Of a stretch of DNA of 30,042 bases, positions 8,002-17,880 are shown piece after piece. The stretch spans positions 1-30,042 of the forward strand of contig PWGH01000095.1 in assembly GCA_003555285.1 (NCBI GenBank). The letters run 5' to 3'. A model generated the notes under the pieces. That model did not search any database. It saw only the letters and a list, made by a program, of their open reading frames with translations, and was not told where the DNA came from. The first letter of the stretch is position 1. Each line of letters starts with the position of its first letter. The stretch comes from Thioalkalivibrio sp. Its GTDB lineage: Bacteria > Pseudomonadota > Gammaproteobacteria > Ectothiorhodospirales > Ectothiorhodospiraceae. A program made the position numbers and the translations under genes.

Positions 8002-9498
8002 TCAGCAGTGATCGGATTGCATGCTGTGGCGCCAGGCGTCGATCTCGTTCTCGAACAGGCGCCGGCTCTCGTCAGGTCCCCAGCTTCCCGCCGGATAGGT
8101 GTAGATGAAGTCCCGCTCGACCGACCAGGTCTTCAGCACCGCATCGACGATGCGCCAGGCGTATTCCACCTCGTCGTAGCGCAGGAACAGCGAGCGATCC
8201 CCCTCCATGATGTCGAGCAGCAGGCCCTCGTAGGCCCCGGTCGCCGGACCCTGCGTCGAGCTCAGCCCGGCGTTCAGGTTCACCTGGCGGGTGTTCATCT
8301 CGAGCCCCGGCTGTTTGGCCGTGAGTTGCAGGCTGATACACTCGGAGGGCTGGACGCCGATCACCAGCCAGTTGCGCTCGACGTTCTGGACCTGGGTGCC
8401 GCGAAACAACTGCTGCGGCGGCTGATGAAAGCGGATCATGATGTGCGAGGCGCCCTCGGCCATGCGCTTGCCGGTGCGCAGGTAGAAGGGCACGCCGCGC
8501 CAGCGCCAGTTGTCCACATACAGCTTCATCGCCGCATAGGTCTCGACCACGCTGTCCGACGGCACGCCGTCCTCCTCCAGATAGCCGCGCACCCGCTGGC
8601 CCTGGATCGTTCCGGGTCCGTACTGCGCCCGAAACGCCTGAGCATGGACCGCGCCGGGGGTGATCGGGCGCACCGACTTCAGCACCTTGACCTTCTCGTC
8701 GCGCAGATCCTCGGCGCCCATCGACGCCGGCGGTTCCATCGCCACCAGCGTGAACAGCTGCATCAGATGGCTCTGAAGCATGTCGCGCATCGCACCCGCG
8801 CCCTCGTAGTACGGGGCGCGTGAGCCCACGCCCAGCGTCTCGGCCTGGGTGATCTGCACGTGGTCGATGTAGTTCCGGTTCCACAACGGCTCGAGCATCA
8901 GGTTGGCGAAGCGGAACACCAGCAGGTTGCGCACCATCTCCTTGCCCAGGTAGTGATCGATGCGGTAGATCTGATCCTCGCTCAGAAAGCGGCTCAGCCG
9001 CCGCTGCAGCGCCTGCGCGCTCTCCAGGTCGTAGCCGAACGGCTTCTCGATCACCACGCGTCGCCAGCCGCCGTCCTCGGTCAGCAGGCCGGTGCGGCTC
9101 AGGTTTTCGGTGACCACGCCGAACTCGGCCGGGCGAATGGCGAGATAAATCGCCAGATTCGCCGGCAGATCGCTGGCGTGTTCGCCCAGCCAGCGCGTCA
9201 GCGCGGGGTACATCTCGGAATCGGTGATATCGCCTTGAAAATAGTCCTGGCGCGCCTCCAGGCGCTCGAGCACCTTCGGGTCGATCTCGCCACGCACCTG
9301 CCCGTCGAGCATGCCGCGCATTTCTTCCAGCCAGCGGTCGCGATCCCACGGGCGGCGCCCGGTGGCGACAATATGAAAGGTCTCCGGCAGGCGGCCGGCC
9401 GCCTCCAGGTGGTACAGCGCCGGCATCAGCTTCACCCGCGACAGGTCGCCGGTCGAGCCGAAGATGATCAGCGTGCAGGGTTCCAGGGTATATGCCAT
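8002..9498 (-). CDS. zwf: Glucose-6-phosphate 1-dehydrogenase
   Basis: Oxidises glucose-6-phosphate to 6-phosphogluconolactone with NAD(P)+, the entry step of the oxidative pentose phosphate pathway. The 498 residues match the family length. The N-terminal nucleotide-binding motif is [18 protein letters not shown], followed by [14 protein letters not shown] and the substrate-site signature [13 protein letters not shown] that holds the catalytic His, then [20 protein letters not shown]. The ATG lies three bases after the gnd stop, with a ribosome site inside the gnd end, so gnd-zwf are co-transcribed and probably translationally coupled. A small hairpin CCGATCA-GCAG-TGATCGG (7998-8015) overlaps its stop codon, between it and convergent pgl. 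Confidence 0.97.
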   Translation of the reverse strand: MAYTLEPCTLIIFGSTGDLSRVKLMPALYHLEAAGRLPETFHIVATGRRPWDRDRWLEEMRGMLDGQVRGEIDPKVLERLEARQDYFQGDITDSEMYPALTRWLGEHASDLPANLAIYLAIRPAEFGVVTENLSRTGLLTEDGGWRRVVIEKPFGYDLESAQALQRRLSRFLSEDQIYRIDHYLGKEMVRNLLVFRFANLMLEPLWNRNYIDHVQITQAETLGVGSRAPYYEGAGAMRDMLQSHLMQLFTLVAMEPPASMGAEDLRDEKVKVLKSVRPITPGAVHAQAFRAQYGPGTIQGQRVRGYLEEDGVPSDSVVETYAAMKLYVDNWRWRGVPFYLRTGKRMAEGASHIMIRFHQPPQQLFRGTQVQNVERNWLVIGVQPSECISLQLTAKQPGLEMNTRQVNLNAGLSSTQGPATGAYEGLLLDIMEGDRSLFLRYDEVEYAWRIVDAVLKTWSVERDFIYTYPAGSWGPDESRRLFENEIDAWRHSMQSDHC

Positions 9499-9501
9499 CG
9501 C

Positions 9502-10977
9502 TCAGGCCTCGTAGGTGGAGGAGGCCACGTCGCCGCCGCGCCCGGTCCAGTCGGTGTGGAAGAAGACGCCGCGCTCGCGGTCCACCCGCTCGTAGCTGTG
9601 GGCGCCGAAGTAGTCGCGTTGGGCCTGCAGCAGGCTGGCCGGCAGCTGCGCGGTGCGATAGCCGTCGAAGTACGCGAGTGCCGAGGCAAAGGCCGGGGTC
9701 GCCACACCCTGCTCGATCGCCAGGATCACCGCGCGCCGCCAGCCGGCTTCCGCCTGCTTCAGCGCGTCGGTGAAAAAGCCGTTCAGCACCAGGTTCTGCA
9801 GCTGCGGATCCTGGTCGTAAGCGGCCTTGATGTCCTTCAGGAAGGCGCTGCGGATGATGCAGCCACCGCGCCACATCAGCGCGACACTGCCATAGTCGAG
9901 CGTCCAGCCCTGCACCCGGGCGGCCTCGCGCATCAGCATGAAGCCCTGGGCATAGGAGATGATCTTCGAGGCGTACAGCGCGTCGCGCAGGGCCTCCAGG
10001 GTCTCCTGAGAGGCGCCCGCTGCCCTCGCGGTTTCACCGGCTGCCTCGGTCGGGCGCTGCGGGCGGCCCAGCACCTCGGCGGCGCGGACGCGTTCGTCCT
10101 TCAGCGAGGACAGCACCCGGGCGAAGACCGCCTCGCCGATCAGCGTCAGCGGCACCCCGAGTTCGAGCGCGCTGATCCCGGTCCACTTGCCCGTGCCCTT
10201 CTGGCCGGCGGTGTCGAGAATCCGGGTGACCAGCGGGGCGCCGTCGGTGTCTTTGGTCGCCAGGATCTCGGCGGTGATTTCGATCAGGTAGGAATCGAGC
10301 ACCCCGGTGTTCCACTCGGCGAACACCGCCGCCATCGCGTCGTGATCCATGCCGAGCGCCCGGTCCATCAGCGCATAGGCCTCGGTGATCAACTGCATGT
10401 CGCCGTACTCGATGCCGTTGTGCACCATCTTCACAAAGTGGCCGGCGCCGTCCGGGCCCACCCATTGGCAGCAGGGCTCACCCTCCACCTGGGCGGCGAT
10501 CGATTGGAAAATCTCCTTGACCAGCGGCCAGGCCTCGGGATCGCCGCCCGGCATGATCGACGGGCCGTGGCGGGCGCCCTCCTCCCCGCCGGAAATCCCG
10601 GTGCCGATGAACCGCAGCCCGCGCTCGCGCAGTTCGCGCGTGCGCCGGGTGGAGTCGGGATAATGCGAGTTGCCGCCGTCGATGATCACGTCACCGGGAT
10701 CGAGCAGCGGTACCAGGCGCTCGATGAACTGATCGACCACCGCCCCGGCCTTGACCATCAGCATCACCTTGCGCGGCTGCGCCAGGCTCGCGACCAGGTC
10801 CTCCAGGCTGTGACAGCCCTGGATGGCCTTCCCTTTCGCAGGCCCCTCGACAAAGGCATCCACCCGTTCGGTACTGCGGTTGTACACCGCAACCCGGTAG
10901 CCGTGGTCGGCCATGTTCAAGACCAGATTCTGGCCCATCACGGCCAGTCCGATCAGGCCGATATCCGCCTTTTCCAT
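9502..10977 (-). CDS. gnd: 6-phosphogluconate dehydrogenase, decarboxylating
   Basis: Converts 6-phosphogluconate to ribulose-5-phosphate and CO2 with reduction of NAD(P)+. The 491-residue protein is the long form of the enzyme. It has the N-terminal Rossmann signature IGLIGLAVMGQNLVLNMAD, the NRS dinucleotide-selecting segment (VYNRSTERV), DGGNSHYPDSTRR, the substrate motif GTGISGGEEGARHGPSIMPGG and the catalytic HFVKMVHNGIEYGDMQ. The C-terminal all-helical domain ends with IRSAFLKDIKAAYD and AQRDYFGAHSYERVD. AAGGAG precedes the ATG. It is the first gene of the gnd-zwf pair; a terminator for the upstream DUF2339 gene lies about 70-90 bases before its start. Confidence 0.97.
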   Translation of the reverse strand: MEKADIGLIGLAVMGQNLVLNMADHGYRVAVYNRSTERVDAFVEGPAKGKAIQGCHSLEDLVASLAQPRKVMLMVKAGAVVDQFIERLVPLLDPGDVIIDGGNSHYPDSTRRTRELRERGLRFIGTGISGGEEGARHGPSIMPGGDPEAWPLVKEIFQSIAAQVEGEPCCQWVGPDGAGHFVKMVHNGIEYGDMQLITEAYALMDRALGMDHDAMAAVFAEWNTGVLDSYLIEITAEILATKDTDGAPLVTRILDTAGQKGTGKWTGISALELGVPLTLIGEAVFARVLSSLKDERVRAAEVLGRPQRPTEAAGETARAAGASQETLEALRDALYASKIISYAQGFMLMREAARVQGWTLDYGSVALMWRGGCIIRSAFLKDIKAAYDQDPQLQNLVLNGFFTDALKQAEAGWRRAVILAIEQGVATPAFASALAYFDGYRTAQLPASLLQAQRDYFGAHSYERVDRERGVFFHTDWTGRGGDVASSTYEA

Positions 10978-11045
10978 ATTGCTGCTCCTTGCAAGTGAAT
11001 GCCCGGCCGATACGCGCGGCGATCGTGCCGCAGCCTACGCCCGAG

Positions 11046-11068
11046 AAAAAAGTTCAAAGCTTGTGAAC
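11046..11068 (-). terminator. Intrinsic terminator-like hairpin after the DUF2339 gene
   Basis: Read leftward, GTTCA-CAAGCTT-TGAAC is followed directly by six T. The stem is only five base pairs and AT-rich, but the T-run is placed correctly, between the DUF2339 stop (11115) and gnd. The same inverted repeat could act as an operator for gnd. Confidence 0.5.
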
Positions 11069-11114
11069 GAAGAGCATAGGAGATCGCAGCGCTGGCGTCG
11101 AAGAATCGGTCTGC

Positions 11115-13763
11115 TCAGGGTTCGGCGGCCTCCGGGTTTCGCACCGCGCCGGCGCGGCGCCCCAGGTATTGATGAGCAAAGGCCAGACCCAGCAGCGACA
11201 GCCCCAGACCCATGAAGGACAGTGCGCGCAGCAGGCCCGTCAATTCGCCCATGTCGACGAAGAAGATCTTCAGGATAACCAGGGTCAGCAGGGCCAGACC
11301 GCCGCGGTACCACGCGACCTGGCCGCGCAGCGTGCCCAACAACATGGTCGCCACCGCCATCAGCAACCAGGCAATCGAATAGCTGTACAACTCGCCCATG
11401 CGCACGGCATCAGACAGATCCAGCCGGCCCTGCCACAGGTGACGGATTTCGAGGCTCACCCACAACCACAGGCCCAGGCCCGCGAGCCACCCGAAAAAAG
11501 TTCGCAGGTCCGGCTCGTACCAGCGCCGCGCCACGGCCCACAGCACCACCGGCACTCCATAGGCCAGCAACAACAGATTGAAGATCGGCGTCTCGGCGAT
11601 CATCTGCGCATTCGCCGAAACCCACAGCGGGTTCATCCAGCTCACCAGCAGCAGGTAATTGCCCACCGCCAGCAGCATCAGCAGCTGTGCCCCGGTGCGA
11701 TAGAGTTCGCGCCCTGCCCTATCGAGGGCGCTGCGCCAGTAATAGAGCATGGCCAGCGCCGCCCACAGGCTGGTATTGAGCGCTGCTTCGAGAAAGTCGT
11801 ACCGGGGCGCGAAGACATCGCCGGCATACAGCCAGTAGCGCGTCTGGGTGTGGACGAACAGCACCAGCAGGTGCAGCGCGGCGGCCTGCAGCCAGCGCTT
11901 CAGCCCCTCGCCGTCCGCGAGCAGCCGCGCGGACAGCCACACCAGAAGCAAGCTGCCGCCGTAGGTCCACAGGGTCCAGTGGGTGCCGGCGTCGTACGCG
12001 GGCACCCAGGGATTGAAGGTGAGACGCAGCAGGATCAGAGTCAGCACCAGCTTCACCAGCCAATGCAGATGGCGCACCTCGAAACGGCGCATCAGCCAGG
12101 TGAGCGACAGCACCTGCACCGCCAGGGCCAGCGTCAGCGTGGCCTGCTCGAAACCGATGACCACCGCCAGCGAATAGGCCAGGTGTCCGGCGGCGATCTG
12201 CCAGAACGCGATCGCATCCGTCGCACCCGCACGCAGGCGTCGGGCGGCCAGCCCGCCGAGCGTCAGGCCCGCGAGCAGTCCGATGGCGCTAAGCCCCCAG
12301 CGCGGCAGGGCCTCCGGTACCAGCAGATGAACCAGCAGCAAGGCCACCAACGGGGCCACGAAGGCCAACGAGGCCGCAAGTGCCGAATCCCGTCGCGCCC
12401 ACAGATGCCAGAGGCCCGCACCGCCGAACAGGACCGCCAGTAGCAGCAGCGTCTGCAGCACCGTGCCCTGGTGGACCGCCTCGACCGACACCCAGGATCC
12501 GATGCGCCCATAGCCGAACGGGGGCGGCAGGGACCCTCCGCTCAGCAGGCTCGCCACCAGGCCGAGGCTCATCGCGCCCAACGCAAGCCAGGGCAAGACC
12601 CGGATGCGCTGATCAAAGCGGCTGGCCCAAAGGATCAGGGCCGGCAGCGGCAACCAGATCCAGGGCCCCAGGGTCCAGTGTGGGTCCAGAGCCATGGCAT
12701 AGGCCTGCGCCACCAGCAGGAGCAGCAGCGCGGCACGCAGATGCGCGGATTCGGTGCCGACGAAGTGCCACCAGGCCCCGGCGCCCGGACGGGCGGATGC
12801 GCCGACCTCCGCTGGACCGTACGGCTGGGTCAGACGGTAGTTGCGTCCGCGCAGAGCAAGCAGGCTCCAGGCCAGCACGGCCAGATACACGCCCAGCCAG
12901 GCCTCCGAATGCTGGCCGGCCTGCAACGCGACCCACCACCAGAACAGCGCGCCGGCCACCGTGCCCCACCACAGCCAGTCGCGATAAACATACCGCATCA
13001 ACACCAGGCTCGCCATCGCGACGATCAGGCTGTAGAGGAGAACCGTCAGAAGCTGATCCGCCTCGCCACCGATCAGCGCGGGCACGGCAAAGGCACCGAG
13101 GATGCCGAGGATCGCCAGCACCGGACCGTGGCGCAGCGCCAGCACCAGGGTGCCCATGGAAATCAGGGCGAGCAGCGCGAAGACGACGACCGGCGGCCAC
13201 AGCGCGTACAGGTGCAGCGCCGCGAGCACGGCCGCGTACAAGGTGAGGCTCGCACCCCCCGCCAGGGCCGCCAGAGCGTCGTAACGCCCGTGGACGCGCC
13301 GGCGCAGCCACTCGGCGAGCCCATGCAGCGCCACACCGGTGCCGATCCCGAGCAGCACACGCGCGGTCGGCCCCAGATACCCCTGTTCGATGGAATAACG
13401 CACCAGAAAAACGCCGGCGAGGCCAATGGACAGACCGCCCAGTGCGACCATCCAATGGTCCTGGATCCCGTTGAGGACACGGCCGATCCGGCCCGGTTCG
13501 GCACCGGGCTTCGCCCGCCCGGTCGCCGCCCCAAGCGCTGATCCCGCCCCAGTCGATACCGTCCCCGACGCCGCCCCCTCCATGGGTTCTTGTGCAACCC
13601 CTACCCCGCCGACAGCCGCTTGCAACCGGTGCAGTTCGGCCTCCACCCGCGCCAGCCGCGCTCGCAGCGAACGCAGGATCCAGAGACTGACCCAGCCCAA
13701 GAGGGCCCCGGCCAGCACGCCGAAGACCAGCAGCGCGACCAGCACGCCCACCATGAATTTCAT
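11115..13763 (-). CDS. DUF2339 family polytopic membrane protein
   Basis: An 882-residue inner-membrane protein. Residues 1-30 form a transmembrane helix (MVGVLVALLVFGVLAGALLGWV), followed by a short helical segment (RARLARVEAELHRLQAAV) and a polar linker to about residue 95. The rest is a long series of hydrophobic helices, well over 20 by eye, with short charged loops. Large multi-helix proteins with an N-terminal coil segment are typical of DUF2339, whose biochemical role is not established. Leu, Trp and Ala dominate. Two short conserved-looking loops are RRVHGRYDALAALAGG and FFVDMGELTGLLR near the C-terminus. It lies 77 bases after the HAD gene in the same direction. Confidence 0.85.
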   Translation of the reverse strand: MKFMVGVLVALLVFGVLAGALLGWVSLWILRSLRARLARVEAELHRLQAAVGGVGVAQEPMEGAASGTVSTGAGSALGAATGRAKPGAEPGRIGRVLNGIQDHWMVALGGLSIGLAGVFLVRYSIEQGYLGPTARVLLGIGTGVALHGLAEWLRRRVHGRYDALAALAGGASLTLYAAVLAALHLYALWPPVVVFALLALISMGTLVLALRHGPVLAILGILGAFAVPALIGGEADQLLTVLLYSLIVAMASLVLMRYVYRDWLWWGTVAGALFWWWVALQAGQHSEAWLGVYLAVLAWSLLALRGRNYRLTQPYGPAEVGASARPGAGAWWHFVGTESAHLRAALLLLLVAQAYAMALDPHWTLGPWIWLPLPALILWASRFDQRIRVLPWLALGAMSLGLVASLLSGGSLPPPFGYGRIGSWVSVEAVHQGTVLQTLLLLAVLFGGAGLWHLWARRDSALAASLAFVAPLVALLLVHLLVPEALPRWGLSAIGLLAGLTLGGLAARRLRAGATDAIAFWQIAAGHLAYSLAVVIGFEQATLTLALAVQVLSLTWLMRRFEVRHLHWLVKLVLTLILLRLTFNPWVPAYDAGTHWTLWTYGGSLLLVWLSARLLADGEGLKRWLQAAALHLLVLFVHTQTRYWLYAGDVFAPRYDFLEAALNTSLWAALAMLYYWRSALDRAGRELYRTGAQLLMLLAVGNYLLLVSWMNPLWVSANAQMIAETPIFNLLLLAYGVPVVLWAVARRWYEPDLRTFFGWLAGLGLWLWVSLEIRHLWQGRLDLSDAVRMGELYSYSIAWLLMAVATMLLGTLRGQVAWYRGGLALLTLVILKIFFVDMGELTGLLRALSFMGLGLSLLGLAFAHQYLGRRAGAVRNPEAAEP

Positions 13764-13840
13764 CTGGAGACGAATTGCATCGGGAAATCGGACCCTGCCC
13801 GTGAAGGATCCATACAGAGTAGCCTAGAATGCCGCGGAAT

Positions 13841-14500
13841 CTAGCCCAAGGGCGACGCCGCGTAGTGCTCCAGCAGGTTCGCGGGATCGTCGTAGATTGC
13901 GACGGCCCCCTGCAGGTCCGGATCACTCCACCCGCCGGTGCGCAGCGCGATCAGCCGGATCCCGGCCCGTGCCGCGGCCTCCACATCGTAGGGGGTGTCG
14001 CCGAGCATCACCACCTGTTCGGCGGGAACGCCGGCCTTCTCCAAGGCCGCCTGAACGATGTCCGGATCCGGCTTCGAGGCCTCTGCATCGCTTGCGGACG
14101 TGGCCTGCTCGATCAGATCGTCGATCCCGGCCTGCTTCAGCAACCGCTGCATCGAGGCCTCGCCGGACGAGGTCGCCACCACCCGCCGGATGCCTTCGTC
14201 GCGCAGGCGCAGCAACAGATCGCGCGCCCCGCGGGTTGGCTCGAGCGCGTCCAGGTAGCGCGCCATGAAGATCTCCTTCTTCCGGGCATTGATCCGCTCG
14301 CCCGGTGCGCTGTCGTGGGCGAATCCGAAGGCCTCCGGGATCAGCTTGTCGCCGCCCTTGCCGATCAGCGGTCGGACGGTGTCGAAGTCGACCGCAAGAC
14401 CCATCTCCTGGCCCGCCTCCACGAAGGCCTGCGCGGGGGCGTCGTTGCTCTGCAACAAGGTGCCATCCAGGTCCAGGATCACCGCATGCACGCTGCTCAT
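13841..14500 (-). CDS. HAD family phosphatase (phosphoglycolate phosphatase-like)
   Basis: A soluble 219-residue HAD hydrolase. Motif I is VILDLDGTLL (nucleophile Asp10 and acid/base Asp12), motif II is VVATSSGE around Thr110-Ser112, the motif III Lys is in ASKPDPDIV (Lys143), and motif IV is VMLGDTPYDVEAA (Asp168, Asp172). The helical cap between residues 15 and 85 is the C1 type found in phosphoglycolate phosphatase and beta-phosphoglucomutase relatives. The start at 14500 is chosen over an upstream ATG because GGAGG lies seven bases before it and motif I then sits at the normal N-terminal distance. The substrate cannot be decided from sequence. Confidence 0.92.
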   Translation of the reverse strand: MSSVHAVILDLDGTLLQSNDAPAQAFVEAGQEMGLAVDFDTVRPLIGKGGDKLIPEAFGFAHDSAPGERINARKKEIFMARYLDALEPTRGARDLLLRLRDEGIRRVVATSSGEASMQRLLKQAGIDDLIEQATSASDAEASKPDPDIVQAALEKAGVPAEQVVMLGDTPYDVEAAARAGIRLIALRTGGWSDPDLQGAVAIYDDPANLLEHYAASPLG

Positions 14501-14608
14501 GGCTCGCCCTCCGCGCCTTCCGCGCTGGTTCAATAAATGGGATTCCATGGATCGAATACGCGGGCGCCGCTCACGCCGGCCCCGTGCTGCGCCGGCCGCA
14601 AGGCCGCT

Positions 14609-16153
14609 TCAATCCGCGATTGTCTCACCTCCGGGCACCCCATCGAAATGGCGTTCCAGAAAATGGCAACCGCCCATCGGCAACCACGCCGGGATGCGGT
14701 AGAAACGCTCCCGGACCGGACGCAGCACCTCGCCCCGGTAGGCGGAATAGCGGAAACCCTGCCCGAGGGCGACGTGGAACGGGGCCCCGTGGATCTCGAG
14801 CTCCAAAACCTCCAGGCTTTCGAAATAGGCCTCGAGGGTCTCGCTGCGCATCGGGTAACGCCGAGCGAGGATCAGCACGCTCTCGCCGTCCCGTGCCCGC
14901 CAGTCGGTGATGCGGTCATCCTCCCGTCCGTAGGCCGCGCCGGTGCCGAAGACCGACCAACTCTCGCCGGTGTAGTAACTCAGGACCGCCGCGCGGGAAT
15001 AACTGCCAATAGCGTAATGGTCTGCCTGCAGCGGCGCGAGGGCCTCGGCCACGGCCTGCGGTTGCGCATAGAAGAGTGCGTCGGCATACCGCTCATGACC
15101 CTGCAAACGCTCCAGCGGATAGAGCAATAGCCCGACCACCACCAGCACGTGCAGGGTCGCGAATACGGTCATGAAACGCAACGAACGCTCCAGGCTGGCA
15201 CGCGGCAGGAAACCATAGAGCACATAGAGCAGCGGCACGAAGCCCAGGACCCAGTGCAAACCGACGCTGCGAAAGGGCGCGATCAGCAAGAACAGGGCGA
15301 GCGGCACCAGCCCGGCGACCAGGAAGACCCGCCATGGGCCGGTGCCGATCCCCGCGCGGATCCGAGCGCGATCCCTGACGGCGAACCACAACGGCAGCGC
15401 GAACAGATACACCAGCATCAGCCCGTACAGGGCCAGGTTGACCACCCCGCTGCCCAGACTCGGGGCCCCGCCGCCGGAATGCCGGTTCACCACGTTGAAC
15501 ATCACGTGATTCCAGCAATGCAGGTAATTCCAGAACAGGTTCAGCAGCACGAAGATGCCGGCGATCGCAAACAGGAGCAGGAATTCCCGCCACCGCGAAC
15601 GCGCATACGCCAGGAAATACACGGCAAAGGCCAAGCCCAACAGCGCCGCAAAGTATTTCGAATAAAAGGCCAACCCCAGCAACAGGCCCGCCAGCGCATA
15701 CCACCGCAGTGGTCCGTGGGATTCAGCGCGGTAGAGCGCCAGCACCGATAGAAACCCGAACAGGATCAGCCCCGTGTCGGTGGTGATCAGCACACCCAGC
15801 AGATACACGGGGGTGAGCAGCAGCAACAAGGCGACCAGGCGCGCCTTGCGCACATCGACCGGGCGCAGCACCGCATACACGCCCAGCGGCAATACCAGCC
15901 CCAGGGCCACCGCCGGCAGGCGCAAAATGAATTCGTGGGAGCCGATGTGCGCCATCAGCCAGATCAGCCACCCCACCAGCGGGGGATGATCGTAGAAGCC
16001 CCCCCAGTCCGGGCTACGCGCGTAGAGGACGAAATAGGCCTCGTCTCCGGTCAACGGCAGCGCGGCCGCGAAGCCGAGCTTGAGCAATGCCGCCAGGAGA
16101 ACGAACAGCCAGAACCGGCGCGGCTCGTCTGCGGCCGCCGTGATGAATTGCAT
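14609..16153 (-). CDS. GT39/ArnT-like membrane glycosyltransferase
   Basis: A 514-residue integral membrane protein with roughly 11-13 hydrophobic helices. Near the N-terminus, after the first helix, is the GT-C signature GDEAYF (Asp37-Glu38, the expected catalytic acidic residue) followed by GGFYDHPPLVGW (His56), typical of glycosyltransferase family 39 and ArnT-like enzymes. These use polyprenyl-phosphate sugars as donors on the outer side of the membrane. The C-terminal 150 residues form a soluble periplasmic domain. The acceptor is unknown; lipid A, glycan or protein are all possible. It lies 21 bases after the metallophosphoesterase gene and so probably belongs to the same operon with the lipid kinase. 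Confidence 0.88.
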   Translation of the reverse strand: MQFITAAADEPRRFWLFVLLAALLKLGFAAALPLTGDEAYFVLYARSPDWGGFYDHPPLVGWLIWLMAHIGSHEFILRLPAVALGLVLPLGVYAVLRPVDVRKARLVALLLLLTPVYLLGVLITTDTGLILFGFLSVLALYRAESHGPLRWYALAGLLLGLAFYSKYFAALLGLAFAVYFLAYARSRWREFLLLFAIAGIFVLLNLFWNYLHCWNHVMFNVVNRHSGGGAPSLGSGVVNLALYGLMLVYLFALPLWFAVRDRARIRAGIGTGPWRVFLVAGLVPLALFLLIAPFRSVGLHWVLGFVPLLYVLYGFLPRASLERSLRFMTVFATLHVLVVVGLLLYPLERLQGHERYADALFYAQPQAVAEALAPLQADHYAIGSYSRAAVLSYYTGESWSVFGTGAAYGREDDRITDWRARDGESVLILARRYPMRSETLEAYFESLEVLELEIHGAPFHVALGQGFRYSAYRGEVLRPVRERFYRIPAWLPMGGCHFLERHFDGVPGGETIAD

Positions 16154-16174
16154 GGCGCGTATGCTACAACGTCT

Positions 16175-16990
16175 TCACCCCGTCTGCGGCACCCACTGAC
16201 CGTCTTCCAGCCGAAAGACCACCCGACTGATCTCGGTAAACGCGCTCTCGCGCCAACGGCGGACCGTGACCTCGATGCAGTCCCGCTCCAGGCGAATGAC
16301 GTTGTAGCCATTGGGCTCGCGATGCATTCGGTGGGAGATGGCCGTACCCGCCTGCGCCACGATGATCGAACGCTGCGTGGAGGGGTAGAAGGTTCGGATA
16401 TCGCCGGTGTAGCCATGGTGCAAATGCCCGGCCAGCAGCAGATCGACACCACCGCGCTCGATCACCTCCAGTGCGCGCGCCGCCCGGCCCACCAGATCGA
16501 CCCCGGCCATCGCTTCACCCGGCGGTGGAATGAACGGATGATGGCTGACGATCACTTTGAACACCGACTCCGGAAAGGCCGCCAGCATGCGCTCCATCGC
16601 CTCGACCTGCGCCGCCGAGATCCGGCCGCTCTTCCAGGTCAGGGAACGCGCGGTGTTGATCCCCAGCACCGCCAACTCGTCATCCACATAGCGTGGGAAC
16701 AACTCCGCGGTGATGTACCGTTGATACCGGGTCAGCGGGCTCAGGAAGCGACGCAGCACATCGAACAGCGGAATGTCATGATTCCCCGGGATGCTGATCT
16801 GCGGTTGCGGCAGACGTTGCATGTAGGCCGCCGCCGCCCGAAATTGCGACCGCCGTGCCCGCTGGGTGAAGTCCCCGGTGTTGACGACGATATCCGGCTG
16901 CAGACGCTGCAGGTCGACCCGCAACCCCTCGGCCACCACCGGGTCCTCACGCCCGAAGTGCAGATCCGAGATGTGGGCAATGGTCTTCAT
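16175..16990 (-). CDS. Calcineurin-like metallophosphoesterase
   Basis: A soluble 271-residue phosphoesterase with the full metal-binding series: D9-x-H11 (HISDLHFG), D40 (NTGDF), N70-H71 (GNHDIP), H150 (VSHHPF), and H189-x-H191 (AGHLHHG). These bind a dinuclear metal centre. Relatives hydrolyse phosphodiesters or phosphomonoesters, including cyclic nucleotides and UDP-sugar lipids; the actual substrate is not visible. The start overlaps the stop of the lipid-kinase gene by four bases (ATGA), which implies translational coupling. The pairing with a lipid kinase and a GT39 enzyme suggests a role in lipid or envelope metabolism, but this is inference. Confidence 0.92.
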   Translation of the reverse strand: MKTIAHISDLHFGREDPVVAEGLRVDLQRLQPDIVVNTGDFTQRARRSQFRAAAAYMQRLPQPQISIPGNHDIPLFDVLRRFLSPLTRYQRYITAELFPRYVDDELAVLGINTARSLTWKSGRISAAQVEAMERMLAAFPESVFKVIVSHHPFIPPPGEAMAGVDLVGRAARALEVIERGGVDLLLAGHLHHGYTGDIRTFYPSTQRSIIVAQAGTAISHRMHREPNGYNVIRLERDCIEVTVRRWRESAFTEISRVVFRLEDGQWVPQTG

Positions 16991-17880
16991 GGCCCCACCA
17001 CACGCAGGCTCTGGCGGCGGATCCGAAAACGAAGCGGCGTGTCCAATCGTCGGTTTTCACCATCGATGGCCACGACCGCCTGGGGACGCCGGGTATGGAC
17101 CGTGACCGCCTCCAGCCGTTGGGCGTCGAGATCCTCGATCCGGTCGATACCGCCGGCGCCCAACTGCCAGGCCATGCGTACCAACGCCCACCTGCCGTGC
17201 GCCCGCGCGGTGCAAAACCACAACAGCCCGTCGGACAATGAGGCTCGCTTGGAATCCGCCATGATGGCTCCCGTGTATTCGTTGTTGCCCACAAACACAA
17301 AGGGCGTGCGGTAGGTCGTTCGCTGGCGGTCCTGCTCGATCACCAGCTTCATTTGCCGGATCCGCCGCAGCAGGATCAGCATCGCGGCAATGTTCGCCTG
17401 CCACTTGTGCCAACCGCGCGCGCGCATCGTGCGTTCACGCTCTGCGACCAGCCGGGGATAGGGACCGAGGGCGGCATTGTTGATGAAGACATGACCGTTC
17501 ACCTCGCCCAGGTCGACCGCGTGCACCTGCATCCGGTCGAGCAGCCCGATCGCCGCCACCGGCTCCAGCGGCACGCCGAGGTCACGGGCGAAGTGATTCC
17601 GGGTCCCGAGCCCGAGCACCGCCAGGGCGATCGGGGTGTCCATCAGCAGTTGCGCGGCGGTGCTGAGGGTACCGTCCCCACCGCCCACGACGATCACCTC
17701 GGCCCCCAGATCCTTCAGTCGCTCGATCTCCGTTCCCACCTGCGGCCCGGGGACGATGGCCAGCCAGCCGGGCGCGACCCGTGCCTCGAGTTGGGCTCGG
17801 AGTTCCCGAAGGCGCTCCTTCGCCGCGGCGGGTGCCAAGGTCCCGGCGTTGGGGTTGATCACGGCCCCGATCCTGCGCAT
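16987..17880 (-). CDS. Diacylglycerol kinase family lipid kinase (YegS/DgkB-like)
   Basis: A 297-residue protein with the DAGK catalytic domain at the N-terminus: INPNAGT (8-14), the nucleotide loop VVGGGDGTLS (64-73) and LGLGTRNHFARDLG (89-102). The C-terminal beta-sandwich half contains INNAALGPYP and the FVFVGNNEYTGA segment seen in YegS/BmrU proteins. Such enzymes phosphorylate diacylglycerol or related lipids at the inner face of the membrane. The ATG at 17880 is preferred because GGGAGG lies nine bases ahead; upstream ATGs at 17889 and 17931 lack this spacing. It is the first gene of a likely operon with the metallophosphoesterase and GT39 genes. Confidence 0.9.
   Translation of the reverse strand: MRRIGAVINPNAGTLAPAAAKERLRELRAQLEARVAPGWLAIVPGPQVGTEIERLKDLGAEVIVVGGGDGTLSTAAQLLMDTPIALAVLGLGTRNHFARDLGVPLEPVAAIGLLDRMQVHAVDLGEVNGHVFINNAALGPYPRLVAERERTMRARGWHKWQANIAAMLILLRRIRQMKLVIEQDRQRTTYRTPFVFVGNNEYTGAIMADSKRASLSDGLLWFCTARAHGRWALVRMAWQLGAGGIDRIEDLDAQRLEAVTVHTRRPQAVVAIDGENRRLDTPLRFRIRRQSLRVVGP

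Noticed and set aside
8072..9874. Second leftward frame across zwf and gnd
   Set aside because: Off-frame translation of the same DNA with Arg/Gly-rich sequence; zwf itself is intact in the other frame.
8860..10998. Rightward open frame of about 700 codons
   Set aside because: Antisense to gnd and zwf, which have complete family signatures. The antisense product has no recognisable motif.
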